From: Pyxicephalus adspersus | Lineage: Eukaryota; Chordata; Amphibia; Anura; Pyxicephalidae | Reading direction: 5' to 3' | DNA: 64,000 bases | Assembly (NCBI RefSeq): GCF_032062135.1 | Contig: NC_092861.1 | Location: forward strand, 706,613-770,612 | Shown here: piece by piece, positions 12,136-23,327 of the stretch | How positions within the stretch are numbered: the first letter of the stretch is position 1 | Layout of the letters: each line of letters starts with the position of its first letter | Notes under the pieces: model-generated | Seen by the model: the letters and a program-made list of their open reading frames with translations, nothing else | The model's database searches: none | Told to the model about the DNA's origin: nothing | Translations under genes and position numbers: made by a program

Positions 12136-12655
12136 TTAACCCCCAGCGGTCTAATTCTGTCTGTTTTTTTGATGCAAAAAGTGATCCTATTTTTTTGCAT
12201 AGAAATTTTTGTTTATATTGTGGGCCTGTAATTCTTAGGATTAACTCCCGGGTATGATAATTATATTTATTTATTATTAATGGCTGTATCTGGGGTTGAA
12301 CTGCGTCCCTTTTCCTGTGTACAGTACCGTATTCCAGATGTAGCCAGATGAGGATTCACACAGCATATAGGTCTTCATCCCAAATCGTGCCCTCTTTGAC
12401 ACAATGTACTGCACCCAGCTGAGCCTCCCCTTGTAAGCCATTAGACTTTCGTCAATGCTGACATCTCTTTCTGGCACATAGGTTTGCTGGACATTTTGTA
12501 GAATCATCTGAGACAAAATGTAAATCAGGGCACTGGGCAATGATGCCTGGTGCACTAAAATGTGTATTTATACTTTTGTTTTATGTTTTTATGTGTATTT
12601 TACTGTAAAAAAAAATGTAAAAGCAGATTACATAGTATGTCAATAAATGTTGTAT
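12136..12655 (-). mobile_element. piggyBac relic (one end plus transposase fragment)
   Basis: The left border reads TTAA then cccccagcggt, the target site and terminal repeat of piggyBac-type elements. The minus-strand frame from 12555 to 12277 encodes part of the transposase: VSIDESLMAYKGRLSW with the catalytic aspartate region, SKRARFGMK and a GYIWN segment. piggyBac transposase cuts and pastes at TTAA with a DDD/DDE active site. The rest of the protein and the right end are absent. The relic sits inside the antisense L1. Confidence 0.75.
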
Positions 12656-12659
12656 TCTA

Positions 12660-13230
12660 AAAATATCTCTTGATGGGTCAGCAGTAAACAATACAAGATT
12701 ACCTGCAAATAGTTTGGCTCTAATTTCCCTATTATCTTAGCATTTTATCCCATTTAATAAATCTACCGTCTCCAAATACCATAACAAGGGTTCAATGGCA
12801 ATGTTAAACGGTGATAAAGGGAAACCCTGTCTCTTTCTCCTTCCTATTGGTAAAAAACTTGACAGAAGCCAGGAGTATTATTTCTCACCCGAGGGTCCTA
12901 GTACATGGCAGCTCATGGATTATAATAGGGCTTTCGTATGCCTATTTTATCTAAGACCCAGAACAGCCAAGGAATATGCACATTATCGAATGCCTTCTTG
13001 GCATTGTAACATATAACTGCCAGATCTAAAGTAGGATGACATTTGGCATATTCCAACACCGTGAGCTGATATTTGTTACTGCAGATCTACCCTTAACAAA
13101 CCCTACTTTCATAGGGGATTATATATGGGGCATGTATTTCGCTAGCCTATCTGCTAATATTTTAGAGAGTAGTTTAGCACCCAAGTTTATTAATGATATT
13201 GTGCAATTGGATGACGGCCGTCCGAATTCA
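12660..13230 (-). pseudogene. L1 ORF2 reverse-transcriptase fragment, antisense
   Basis: The minus strand shows L1 RT blocks across several frames: a VGFVKGRSAVTNI segment, a NAKKAFDNVHIPWLFW segment (palm aspartate), and a degraded catalytic box in which YADD has become LFAGNLVLF. Many stops and shifts are present. It belongs with the C-terminal fragment at 11820-12135. Confidence 0.7.
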
Positions 13231-13700
13231 CATGGTTAGCACAAAAGGTACAACCCTGGCACATGGTTAGCAAAGGAGGTACAAACCAGGCACAAGTGTC
13301 CTGCGCAGCCCTCAACCATACTGAAGACATTTGGAAAGAATGTAAATTCTGAGTTTAGTGATCTCATGCAATTTACCAAACCCAAAAGATGCTTTTTAAG
13401 TTAAATGGGAATGCCTACAGACACAGTCCTACATTTTTTGTAAAGCCTTTTTGGAAAAGTAAAGGGTTTTTAACACTGGTGCCTCTAACTTTAAATAAAT
13501 TAGAGCTAGATCAAGCTGTTTCTCATATATCATCTCCAATTATTGGGCAATCTGTGATACGATGTACAGATTCATTTCCCTAAAGCTCAGCATGTCTAGA
13601 GTAAAAAAGTGCATAACATCAAACAAAAAGCATTTGCAGAAGGGTTGTATTTTTCTGTTACTGCTTTGAGCACCTGACTGTAGACTTTTCTTATTTGCAG

Positions 13701-13824
13701 GTTCCGAGGTCTCAGTGTTCAAAGAATTGTTTGCCAGGAACCAGGAAAGTTCCGAAGTCTGGGGTCCACTCCTGCTGCTATGACTGTGTCCAGTGCTCAG
13801 AGGGGGAGATATCCATTGTCAGCG
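13701..13824 (+). CDS. V2R exon 5 (cysteine-rich domain)
   Basis: Acceptor ttatttgcag ends at 13700; donor gtatat starts at 13825. The 124-bp exon ends in phase 1. It encodes VPRSQCSKNCLPGTRK, CCYDCVQC and EGEIS, the NCD3G-type nine-cysteine linker that couples the flytrap to the membrane domain in family-C receptors. All cysteines expected of this exon appear present. The split last codon is completed by the first two bases of exon 6. Confidence 0.92.
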
Positions 13825-13999
13825 GTATATGGGCATTTACACTATCACAGATCTTGTTTGAGTTCCCACATATAGGAAAGTTAATTGGCATGGGCATACT
13901 AGATGTCAGGAATAACGTTAGTGCGCCTCTTTATAAAAGGTGGTGCAAGAATATCACCATTTTCTGTTAGTCAGGGTCAGGCCTTGGAGTTCAATTGTT

Positions 14000-14500
14000 C
14001 CATATAAATCCCTAGCAATTATTATTGTTAGGCATTTATAGCCTTTTTGCTTGCAGTCCCCAGTACCTGTTGTAGTGTTTAGCTGGGCTGATTTGCTGCT
14101 AGCTTGAGTTTCATTTAATTTATTGTTGCCAATATTCCCTGGTCCTGACTCTTCGATTGTACGCTGCCTGGACTGAACCTTGACTGTGACTCCGACTCTG
14201 CTTTTTGCTTCTCCTTTGGTACCTCGTCTGATGGAATGATCACCTGTGTATGACCTTTGGCTTGTTTTAGAGATTTCTCTTTGTACTACCTAATCTGTGG
14301 GCTCCTGGTCCTCTGCCAGCCCTTCCACAGACACTATCACTTGACCACCGAAGTCCTGGGTGCAACCGTGTGCTGGGAAAACGCAACCAGTCTACCGATG
14401 CTGAGCGGGGGCTTGCTATAGGTGAAGACTTCGGTGTTAGATTGAGGGACTGGTGTCTAGTGAGGAGTGTTGCTGAACCAAGGCCTTGGAATTTCCTTGT
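14000..14500. repeat. Unassigned interspersed repeat in V2R intron 5
   Basis: C/T-rich sequence with recurring ctgactc/ctggactg and tgacctt blocks, of the kind found near gypsy-type LTR ends in frogs. The edges are unclear and there is no coding evidence. Confidence 0.3.
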
Positions 14501-14672
14501 TCTTATAAAACATGGTGAATATAAGGCATGCAATTATTATGATTACAGAATAGGTTGTTAGTTAATTTCATTTGCTTCAGCTAAACACAACATTCTAGTC
14601 TGATGGCTGATATAAATGATACATCACTGAATATTACAGAACAATATGTATTCATCCTTTTATATCTTCTAG

Positions 14673-15583
14673 ACAGTGAGAACTGCCAGCAATGCCGATA
14701 TGATGAATGGCCCAATGAGAAGAAGGATCGGTGTGTCCTAAAACGGCTGGAGTTCCTCTCTTACGCTGATGACCTTATTGGAGTGATCTTTGCCTTGTCC
14801 TCCTCCATTCTTTGTGCTATGACTGGACTGATATTACTGGTTTTTATTTCACACCAAGACTCGGCCATTGTAAAAGCCAACAACAGGAACCTGAGCTTCA
14901 CCCTTCTGGTCGCCATCATGCTGAGCTTCCTCTCTGTTTTCTTCTTCCTTGGACATCCTGCTGAACTCTCCTGCTTGTTACGGCAAATCTCTTTTGGAAT
15001 CTTCTTCACGATTGCCATCTCATGTGTCCTTGCCAAAACCATCATGGTTTGTGTAGCGTTTAAGGCCACCAAACCTGGCAGTCTGTGGCAACATTGGATC
15101 GGAAGCAAACTTTCTAATAGCATAGTCATCTTCTGTTCATCCATTCAACTTATAATTTGTGTCATCTGGTTGTCTATCTCTCCTCCTTTCCAGGAGCTGG
15201 ACATCCATTCTTATCAGGACAAGATCATTGTTCAGTGTAATGAGGGCTCAGTGATTGGGTTCTATTCTGCGTTGGGTTATATGGGGTTCCTGGCAGCTGT
15301 GAGTTTTCTTCTGGCTTTCATGGTGAGGACATTACCGGACAGTTTTAATGAAGCCAAGTACATCACTTTCAGCATGCTGGTGTTCTGCAGTGTGTGGATT
15401 TCGATGATCCCGGCCTATCTGAGCACCAGAGGTAAGTACATGGTGGCTGTGGAGATATTCGCCATACTGAGCTCCAGTGCCGGAGTCTTAGGCTGTATAT
15501 TTCTCCCCAAATGTTACATTATGTTATGGAGGCCAGAACTTAACACTAAATCATATTTATTGGAGAGAAGAAACCAAGGATAA
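14673..15583 (+). CDS. V2R exon 6 (seven-transmembrane domain), intact
   Basis: The acceptor tatatcttctag ends at 14672. The exon completes the codon begun in exon 5 and runs open to TAA at 15581-15583. It begins with the last cysteines of the linker (ENCQQC, DRCVLKRLEFLSY) and then encodes seven hydrophobic segments of a class C G-protein-coupled receptor, with the conserved FTLLVAIMLSFLSVFFF, LAKTIMVCVAFKATKPG, SVIGFYSALGYMGFLA and FSMLVFCSVWISMIPAYLST stretches. The length is normal for V2R. An open frame extends 70 bp upstream of the acceptor but is intronic. Signalling would be through Go in basal vomeronasal neurons, if the gene were intact. Confidence 0.95.
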
Positions 15584-15777
15584 AATGTAGTATAATTGGT
15601 AAAATAGACATGTATCTGTGTAATTTTGCTGTTAGTGAGATTCAAGAAAGTCAGATAGAGACAGAAAAAAGAGATAAAGTAAATGAAATATCTTGGGATG
15701 GAATAAAACAACCTAAAACATATTGTGCTAATCAATAAACTGAAGAGAAGCTCTAATGTGTAAATTATAAAGGATAT

Positions 15778-15794
15778 AAAATAAATAAAGTGCA
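15778..15794 (+). repeat. Target-site duplication, left copy, of the L1 at 15795
   Basis: aaaataaataaagtgca, identical to 18489-18505. Confidence 0.9.
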
Positions 15795-17993
15795 CCCATA
15801 TCCTTGATCAATGTTGATGCAAAAATTTTCTCTAAATTGATTGCCAACAGGTTATCCCCCTATATGCCCTCCTTGATCCATTTGGATCAAACTGGGTTTA
15901 TCTATGGAAGGGAAGCCAAGGACAATACTATTAAGACTATATTGCTGACCCAATTTGCTAAGTCTACAGGTACTCCTATGTGCTTGCTATCCATAGATGT
16001 GGAAAAGGCCTTCGACAGGGTTTGTTGGGAGTTCATGTATCTAGCGCTACGTCAGGTAGGCCCGGGCCCTAATATGGTCTCTAGAATTGCTGCTTTGTAT
16101 TCCTCACCCAGGGCCCGAGTGCGGGTTAACAGCACCCTTTCTGACTCTTTCCAGATTAAGAACGGTACAAGACAGGGGTGTCCTCTTTCCCCATTGCTTT
16201 ACGCCCTAGTCATGGAACATTTGGCTGTGGCCTTGCGCAACAATCCGGATGTTCAAGGGATCAGGATAGGCGATACCCATTACAAACTCTCCTTATATGC
16301 AGATGATCTCTTACTATATATAACGTCTCCACATGTCACGATACCTTCGGTACTGAAGGAATTTGACGAATTCGGAATACTTAGCAATTTTAAGGTGAAC
16401 TACTCCAAATCGGAACTTCTAAATATTACCTTAAATTCGACTCAAATGTCCACTATACTCCATAATATGTCCTTTCGGATTTGTTCTACCGCCATTAAGT
16501 ATTTGGGTATAATGATACCATCCGACCCTTCTGCTTTGTTCTCCCTTAATTATACCCCTATTTATAGTAAACTTCAATCCGATCTTCAGAAATATGACTC
16601 CCTGCCTCTTTCCTGGTTCGCTCGCATAAACACTCTAAAAATGGATATTGTCCCCAGATTGTTATATATCTTCCAAACGGTTCCCATATTCTTGCCATCT
16701 GTATATTTGCGCAAAATACATAGGTTGTTTATACAATTTATATGGAATAAGAAGCGCCCCAGATTGGCATTCGGCGTCCTGGTTAAATCTAAATGTAGAG
16801 GAGGAGTGGGGGCCCCTGATATTGTTTCCTACTATAGAGCATCTGTCTTAGTACGCCTAACGGACTGGTTTCATAGTCGAGAGATGAAGGAATGGGTGAT
16901 GCTGGAAGAACTTATGTCACCAGTGAGTCTCCGGTCCCTGCCGTGGGTGGACCGGTCATTATTACGAATGACTTCCCCCATGCCTTTACTTTCTCTGGAC
17001 TTATTACGTTTATGGGATATTCTCCTTAGATCGGGCAAATTGTCTACAAGACCGGGGCCCATGACACCATTGTTTGATAACCCGGCATTCCCACCGGCAT
17101 TGCGGGTTACCAAATTCTTATCCTGGTCCGCCCCCGAACATCGTCACCTAAAGGATGTAGTTTGTAATGGTCGGGTTCCCACTTTATCCTCCCTGGATCT
17201 TCCACATAGAAGTAAGCTACTATCCTGGCTTTCATACCAGCAATTATTATCTTTTGTGGCTTCCTTTACCGACCCATCCTTACTACACAGAAATCTTACG
17301 GAATTTGAGCAATTAGTTAGCTCACCTGGTCGTCCTCCCCACGTTGTCTCTAGGCTATATGAGCTACTCACACAAAATCCTGAGGCTATGGGCCCCACAT
17401 ACACCAGATACTGGGAGAGGGATATGACCGGCTCCATAACTGGAGAGGACTGGGAAACTTCATTTACCCTCACACACAAGATGGCACTGACTTGTAAGGC
17501 CCAGGAAGTTAACTATAAAATTTTGTCTAGGTGGTATTGTTGCCCAGTGGATCTGCATAGAATTTCTCCCTCAAACTCGGACAGCTGTTGGCGATGTTTG
17601 TTGCAACAGGGGACAATGCTTCATATCTGGTGGGAATGCTCAAAGATATATCGTTTCTGGGATCTGATTATTCAGATATTTAATGATTGCTATGGCTCTA
17701 CAGTACCCAATTCCCCCAAGGTGGCTCTTTTATCCATGATTACTGGCTCACTTAAAAGCATTAAAAGAGGTGCCCTACGGCATTTTCTTGCTGCAGCTAG
17801 GGTCCTTATTCCGAGATTATGGAGGCAGCCTGTCGCTCCATATATAGCTGATTGGGTATCCGAATTGGAAAACATCCGTCATATGGAAATGCTTGTGGCA
17901 GAAGATGATGATAGGTTGGAACAATTTAAAATAGTTTGGTCTGCTTGGGATTGGTTTAAGGGATCCTCTCGATTCCAATTGTATTTATATTAA
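15795..17993 (+). CDS. L1 ORF2, reverse transcriptase and C-terminal region (5'-truncated, open)
   Basis: 733 codons without a stop. RT landmarks: SLINVDAKIFSKLIANRL at the start, SIDVEKAFDRVCWEF (palm aspartate, near 15990), NGTRQGCPLSPLLYAL (near 16160) and the catalytic YADDLLLY at about 16297-16320. The C-terminal end holds a Cys-rich box CWRCLLQQG, then H and WWEC (about 17590-17640), as in L1/Tx1-type LINEs. The upstream endonuclease is missing and there is no ATG at the start, so this piece would not make an active protein by itself. There is no sign of decay. Confidence 0.93.
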   Translation, partial: PISLINVDAKIFSKLIANRLSPYMPSLIHLDQTGFIYGREAKDNTIKTILLTQFAKSTGTPMCLLSIDVEKAFDRVCWEFMYLALRQVGPGPNMVSRIAALYSSPRARVRVNSTLSDSFQIKNGTRQGCPLSPLLYALVMEHLAVALRNNPDVQGIRIGDTHYKLSLYADDLLLYITSPHVTIPSVLKEFDEFGILSNFKVNYSKSELLNITLNSTQMSTILHNMSFRICSTAIKYLGIMIPSDPSALFSLNYTPIYSKLQSDLQKYDSLPLSWFARINTLKMDIVPRLLYIFQTVPIFLPSVYLRKIHRLFIQFIWNKKRPRLAFGVLVKSKCRGGVGAPDIVSYYRASVLVRLTDWFHSREMKEWVMLEELMSPVSLRSLPWVDRSLLRMTSPMPLLSLDLLRLWDILLRSGKLSTRPGPMTPLFDNPAFPPALRVTKFLSWSAPEHRHLKDVVCNGRVPTLSSLDLPHRSKLLSWLSYQQLLSFVASFTDPSLLHRNLTEFEQLVSSPGRPPHVVSRLYELLTQNPEAMGPTYTRYWERDMTGSITGEDWETSFTLTHKMALTCKAQEVNYKILSRWYCCPVDLHRISPSNSDSCWRCLLQQGTMLHIWWECSKIYRFWDLIIQIFNDCYGSTVPNSPKVALLSMITGSLKSIKRGALRHFLAAARVLIPRLWRQPVAPYIADWVSELENIRHMEMLVAEDDDRLEQFKIVWSAWDWFKGSSRFQLYLY

Positions 17994-18488
17994 TAATTTT
18001 GTATATTTGTTCGAGCGCCTTTTCCGTAATTTTTGTATTAAGGGTTTTTTATTTCATACTTTTTACAACCTTGGGTGGTGTACGTTTTCCTTTCCCTTCC
18101 CAAGCCCCTTTCTTGGGCTGTAATGTTCTCCCCCCCTTCTTTTCTTTCCTTTTTATAGTTTATTGTTTTATGTTTCTTTGTTAAAAGATGTTTGTACGAA
18201 TATATGGTGATGTTATGCGGTTAGGATTGCCATGTATTGTATTACTTATGTTATATCTCTTTATGAGCGTTTTTATTATTTTTGCATAATTGTATTGCTT
18301 TGTTTTACTCTGGTTTATGCAGGTTTTGATAGATTATTGCTATATATCAGTGTATATGCTATTTTGAGCAGTTTATTTTATGGTTAGGTGAAACTAATGG
18401 CACTGTGTGTAAATAAGATTTCATGTCTTATGCTTTAATGTTTTTATGTATGTTTATTTTTCGAAAACCTAATGAAACTGATTGACAC
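15795..18488 (+). mobile_element. 5'-truncated L1-like LINE with 17-bp target duplication
   Basis: The element starts inside ORF2, at the proline of the PISLINVDAK segment of the RT, directly after the left duplication. It continues through the rest of ORF2 (to 17993) and a T-rich 3' UTR of about 500 bp, and stops at 18488 where the right duplication begins. Short direct repeats and 5' truncation are the marks of target-primed reverse transcription. It lies 195 bp past the V2R stop codon. The duplication is perfect and the ORF is open, so the insertion is young compared with the other LINE pieces here. Confidence 0.92.
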
Positions 18489-18505
18489 AAAATAAATAAA
18501 GTGCA
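18489..18505 (+). repeat. Target-site duplication, right copy, of the L1
   Basis: aaaataaataaagtgca, identical to 15778-15794. The A-rich start of the duplication serves in place of a separate poly(A) tail. Confidence 0.9.
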
Positions 18506-20473
18506 AATATTTTAGAAATTCCTCTTTTCTATGATGAACATGGAAAAAAACATGAACCATATTGTATTTTAATGATAAACATTAATGGATACCCATAATA
18601 AATTTCACTGTTCGAGCTAAGTGAAGTACCAGTGAATGGGGACTTTGTGTGAACACTTAGGAGTGAATGTCCACAATGATTTGACAAACAGAGAGAGAAA
18701 GTAAAACTAAGAAAAACAATAGTACAACATCAGTGCAATGTATAGAACAAATGAATACAGCAAAAGTGACATAAACAAGCAACACATAAACTCATACCAT
18801 TACTAAAATACTTAAGAGAACCACATCATCTCAAACATTACAGTGAGGGCCTGCAAGACAGTGGTGTGAGGCCACAGCAAGAGAGTAAGGAAAGAGTTAA
18901 TTGGTCAAGGGGAGGTAGGGAGGGGTTGTGTTAGCACAAGGATTGGGAGGGAGGGTTAAGGATAAGGGGGCTTAAAAGGGGGAAGAAGGACATGTGAGGC
19001 CCTCTTTCTGGATAGACAGCATACAGGGATACAGCATTCCGTAATTTAAGGTAGGAAGCATAGAGTCAGTTGAGGGTCTCATGGGCCAGTTTAGGGCAGC
19101 AGCGGCTTCTAGCGGCTTCTAGAGGTGAAGCCTGGCTGCAAGATAGGGTAGCAGAGGTGCTGGGGGGGCTGCTGTGAGCCCCCCAGCAGCTAGCTTGCCA
19201 GGGTTATGGCCTCGGTGGCATAGACCTCCAGTGAGCCTTAGTCCTGACCCCTTTCAGAGAGCTCAAATCAGCCATGGGAGCCCCTTAAGGGACCCTCCTA
19301 GTCAGCCTGTTGGGGAGCATAGGGCCCAAGCTGGTGCAAGACTAGGGAGGAATCCCCACCGTCAGCGGAGCTCTGGGGAAGGGGTTGCGGCTTTCAGGGA
19401 GTGCATTTCCTATTTCTCTATTCTCTCGGCTGCGGCCGCCATGGCTTCTACACATGAGGCCCTGAATGGGCAGGCCTTACATGAATCCGGGGATTCTCCT
19501 AGTGCGGGTGCCCGGCGTGGAAGCTTGTCAGCCGTCCCATACCTGGGAGCAGCTGCGGAGGCTTATGGCTCTCATCGTTCCTCGGTGGTGGTAGTGGCTT
19601 CTGCTGCTGCCCCCTGGGGGGGTCAAGGGCTAGGAGGCGCACCCTTCAGGTGAAGAAGCAGCTGGAGGAGCCCACAGCAGAAAGCGCATCGGGAGGCCAG
19701 ACCAGAAGTGACGTTCGTGGAAACCGGGTCGAGTCACAAAGGCTTCCAGGAAGTAATGCAGGCCGGCTCCTGGGTCCAGGGGGTTACCCAATTGAAGGGG
19801 GAAATATCATTCTCAGAAAGAGAGGCGGGCCAGACACTAGATGCAGTGCGGGGCTCTAGGGACGAGCTGGCAGGCCCAAGAAGACACGGGTTGCCAGGTA
19901 GGTGCAGTGGGGGTTCTGAAGGGGGGTAGGGGGAAGGGTGGGTTTGTGGATCTTAATTTTAGCAGTGAGCAGCAGTAGGGTGTTTTTGATGAGCACTGGG
20001 GTTTGGGGGTTGGAGGGTGGTCAGATAGTGTACATGAGGAGGCAGGTTGTGTGGCATGGGGGGCTAACAGAGGGGTCGGGGGGACAGGGGTGGGGTTGCA
20101 GCTGTATTGGAAGGGCTTAAAGAGGTGATGCGCAGACTGGAAGGGAGCGGAGGAGCAGGGGAGTGGAGGACCAAGGGGGTGATACTAGCAGTGCTGTGGT
20201 GCAAGCGCAAGGGAGTAGAGGGGGTTTGGTGGAAGGGAGGTCATCAGCAGATGGGGTGTCTCTTAGTGATTCAGCGAGGGGGGAGGTATATGTTTGTTTT
20301 GAGGGGCTATTGGGTGAGTACCTGAAAGAGGACGTTCAGGAAAAAATTTGGAAAGAGTAATTTGTGGACTCACTCTTGCTATTGCCGTTGGAAAGGTCTA
20401 ATCTGGATAAACCGACAGGGGGGAAGGACGGTAGGAAGAGAGCACACAAAGGCACCATTGCTCGATTCCTTTC

Positions 20474-21060
20474 ATGTTCTTTAATTGGTTTCAAGCTTTT
20501 GGGATTATGGCGAGTGTTATTGGGGAATGGCAGCCAGACCAGTATTTGGCGTTGTTTTGCCATCTAAACACTATTTGGGAGGAATATCGGATGTATAGGG
20601 AAGTGGCTTCGCTGCGCTACGATGAGCAGTTCAGGCAGCGAAAGGCGGTTTGGCCTGCCTTAAGGTGGGATCATAAAGACATTAGTTTGTGGATTAGGTT
20701 GATGTTGTCTTTGTAGGCGAGGGGAAGGGCAGTTTTCAGGGGGGCAGTCAGTAGGTAAGAGGATCATCAGCCGCTAAAAAGAAAGTCTGTGGGCTCTTCA
20801 ATGAGGAAAGTTGCAAGTTTGGGGCCGGATGCAGATTTAAACATTAGTGTTCGGGGTGCGGTGGTGCACACGGCCTTTCATGTTGCTTTAAACACAGTGG
20901 GAGCAAGGGGGTTGATACCGGTGGAAAAAGGGACGGCGCCAGTGATGGTAGGAAGGATGCGTTCCTTTTTAGCTAGGTATCCAGATTTGGAGGTGGCACA
21001 TGTTTTGGTGGAAGGATTTAAGGTAGGTTTCTCGATTCCAAGCTTAGTGAAAGGTACTAG
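20474..21060 (+). pseudogene. Ngaro gag-like ORF with zinc knuckle
   Basis: The frame at 20474-20716 encodes a gag-like helical region with FNWFQAFGIMASVIGE and LRYDEQFRQRKAVWPALRW, blocks typical of ORF1 in vertebrate Ngaro elements. After a stop, another frame at about 20787-20870 gives CGLFNEESCKFGAGCRFKH and then CSGCGGAHG, a Cys/His nucleic-acid-binding finger of the CCCH kind. Stops and shifts separate the parts. Gag would package element RNA. Confidence 0.7.
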
Positions 21061-21220
21061 GTTGGTCTGAAAATATTTGAGATCATCGTTGCACCATCTG
21101 GAGGTGGTTAAAGAGAAGTTGCAAAAGGAGGTGAGTTTGAGGAGGATGAGCAGCCCGTTTATTGAGCCCCCACTTCAGGGTTCGATTGTGTCACCAATGG
21201 GATGATTTCCAAAGAAGGGG

Positions 21221-22290
21221 GTGGGAAAGTTTAGGTTATTACATCATTTGCCATTTCCCCAGGGGGGATCGGTGAATGATGGTATTGACCTGGGCATTTA
21301 TGCAGTGGCCTACACAGCCTTTGATGCGGCAATTCAGTGGGTTAGGCGGTATGGGCCCGGGGCGCTGCTGACAAAGGCAGATATTGATGCAGCCTTTCGG
21401 TTGCTTCCGGTACATCTGGATAGTTTGAGGTTGTTGGGAATAGTTTGGGAGGGTGCATTTTTTGTTGACCATTGCTTGCCCATGGGGTGCTCTATCTCTT
21501 GCGCTCTGTTTGAGAAGTTCAGCAACTTTGTGGAGTGGGTGGTGCAGATGGTCTCTGAGGTTGATTCATTCATCCATTATTTGGATGATTTCTTGTTAAC
21601 AGGTCCGCAAATAGTTTGGTTTGTAGGATGTTGTTGGCCATGCTGCAACATGTGGCAAAACGATTTGCAATCCCTTTGGCGGCAGAAAAGACAGAAGGGC
21701 CTTCCACGTCATTAGTGTTTTTGGGGATCGAGTTTGATTCGGTGGCCATGGAGAGCAGACTGCCAGGGGACAAGTTGCTGGCATTGAAAGAGCAGGTTCG
21801 GCTGGCGTGCGGGCAGAGGAAGTTGTGCTTACAAGAATTGCAATTGTTGTTGGGTAATTTAAATTTTGCTTGCAGGGTTATGAGAATGGCGCAGATTTTT
21901 TGCAGGAGGTTGTCTGCCGAAATACGAGGCATGGCAGTTGTGTTTGGAATCATTTAATGGGAGGGCCTTGTGGTTGGATTGGCCTGTTGGCCTGCGATGG
22001 ACATGAAGTTGTATATGGATGTGGCTATGGCCTGTGGTTTTGGGGCCTACTTTGGGGGTAAGTGGAGTGCAGAGGTGTGACCTAATGAGTGGGTGGAGCT
22101 AGGGATTGTGCGTGATTTATTGTTTTTGGAGCTGTTTCCCATCGTGGTAGCAGTGGAACTATGGGGCCAAGAGTTGTTGAATAAAAAAGTGCAGTTCCAT
22201 TGTGATGATTTGAGGGTAGTTCAGGCCATCGCTTTTCGATTAGTTCAGGTTTAGCAGTGCGGTAATGAGGCATTTGGTGTTGTGATGTCT
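21221..22290 (+). pseudogene. Ngaro reverse transcriptase and RNase H, broken
   Basis: RT blocks run from GGSVNDGI (about 21265) through LTKADIDAAFRLLPVH, LPMGCSISCALFEKF and the catalytic HYLDDFLLTG (about 21574-21603). The frame shifts at about 21610 and continues in 21616-21957. RNase H follows from about 22000 in another frame, with KLYMDVAMACGFGAYFGG and FHCDDLRVV. At least two shifts and several stops are present. The layout equals that of the paralog at 27798. Confidence 0.85.
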
Positions 22291-22439
22291 ACAGCACGTT
22301 TATATTTTTGCACAACACATTCCTGGAGGTCACAATGTCTTGGCTGTTGCATTTTCCTGTTTCCAGTGGGACAGGTTTCATGAGCTGGCGTCAGAGGCAG
22401 AGCAGCATGGTCAGCCTTGTCCGGAGCATCTGTGGGGGG

Positions 22440-23262
22440 TGGCAACAGGATCATCACCAGGTTGATTCAGAACTCGGTGTGTGCGTCCATATGGCGAGCT
22501 TATTCTGTCGTGCTTGGGAAGAGTTGAAATGTGGGGTTGGGGAAAAGTAGGCTCTGAGGATTTTGCGCATCTATTATTGTTTTGACTTGCCAAAGATTTT
22601 GGTGCTGGGGTGTCTGGGTCTTCGGTTGGGTGAAAATGAGCAGGAATGGCTTTTTGGTTCAAGTTACATGAATTCCAGGGTGTGACTAAAGATTTTGTGG
22701 TTAGACAGGCTGTCAAGGAGTATAGAAAGGGGAAGAGGGTTCCGCACCCGCGGCAACCAGTGTCATTTTAATTGTTGCAGAGATTGGTGGGAGTGTTGGA
22801 TGAGGTTTGTGCGAGCGAATATGAGTCAGCATTTGTGATGGCGTTCTTTGGTGCTTTATGGATCAGTGAGTTGGTGAGTCCGGCTAGGAATCAGTGGGGT
22901 GGCATTTTGTTTCAGAATGTGGTCTTGTCGCCGGATCAAGTTTTCTTTTTCAGCGATCTAAGACGGATCAAAGGGGTAGAGGTTTTAGGGTGGTCCTCCT
23001 GTGCCCAGTAAGGGCAGTGAGTCATTTATGTGGGGTGCGGCCAAGAATGGAAGGGCCATTACTAATTCATGAGGATGGGGTTTGTTTGTTAAAATTTCAA
23101 TTTGTGGCGGACGGGGGATGGTTTATTCTCCTCTTTTTGCATTGGGGCCGCAACAGAGGTAGCTAGGTGGGGCCTGGTGGAGGAGGTTATTAAGCGCTTT
23201 GGGCGCTGGGAGTCTAGGAGTTTTAATGTGTATGTACGGCCTCATCTATTAGAAGCGTAGAT
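22440..23262 (+). pseudogene. Ngaro tyrosine recombinase, broken
   Basis: The recombinase is scattered over frames: VRQAVKEYRKGKRVPHPRQP near 22705, FFGALWISELV near 22850, a lysine-bearing RSKTDQRG block near 22960, FCIGAATEVARWGL near 23135 and GRWESRSFNVYVRPHLL up to 23259. The nucleophile tyrosine is kept. The first catalytic arginine (ALRVSE in the paralog) is tryptophan here, and the arginine of the usual HSFRIGAAT box is cysteine. The protein would be inactive even without the stops. Confidence 0.8.
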
Positions 23263-23327
23263 TTGCAAATTGTTTATTGGGGGGGTTGTGGTGTGTGTTT
23301 AGTACTTGGTGTGTCTTTAATTTATAG

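Larger units (their letters stand above)
9124..15583 (+). pseudogene. Vomeronasal type-2 receptor (V2R), exons 3-6, one in-frame stop
   Basis: Four exons with GT/AG borders and matching phases give most of a family-C pheromone/odorant receptor of vomeronasal neurons: ligand-binding Venus-flytrap lobe (9124-9945 and 10639-10854), cysteine-rich linker (13701-13824) and seven-helix domain (14673-15583). The exon structure is that of vertebrate V2R genes. Exon 3 has a TAG at 9661-9663, after which the frame continues with good V2R sequence to the splice donor. Exons 1-2 (signal peptide and first part of the flytrap) are not found in the 9 kb upstream. Nothing else is broken, so it is a recent pseudogene or, less likely, carries a sequencing error. 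Intron 4 is swollen by an L1 and a piggyBac relic. Confidence 0.85.

Noticed and set aside
14603..14672. Upstream extension of the V2R last-exon frame to an ATG at 14603
   Set aside because: The acceptor at 14671-14672 and the phase of exon 5 fix the exon start at 14673.
19174..19653. Open frame of 159 codons in GC-rich DNA
   Set aside because: No recognised domain; it lies in the G-rich leader of the Ngaro element and is probably chance.
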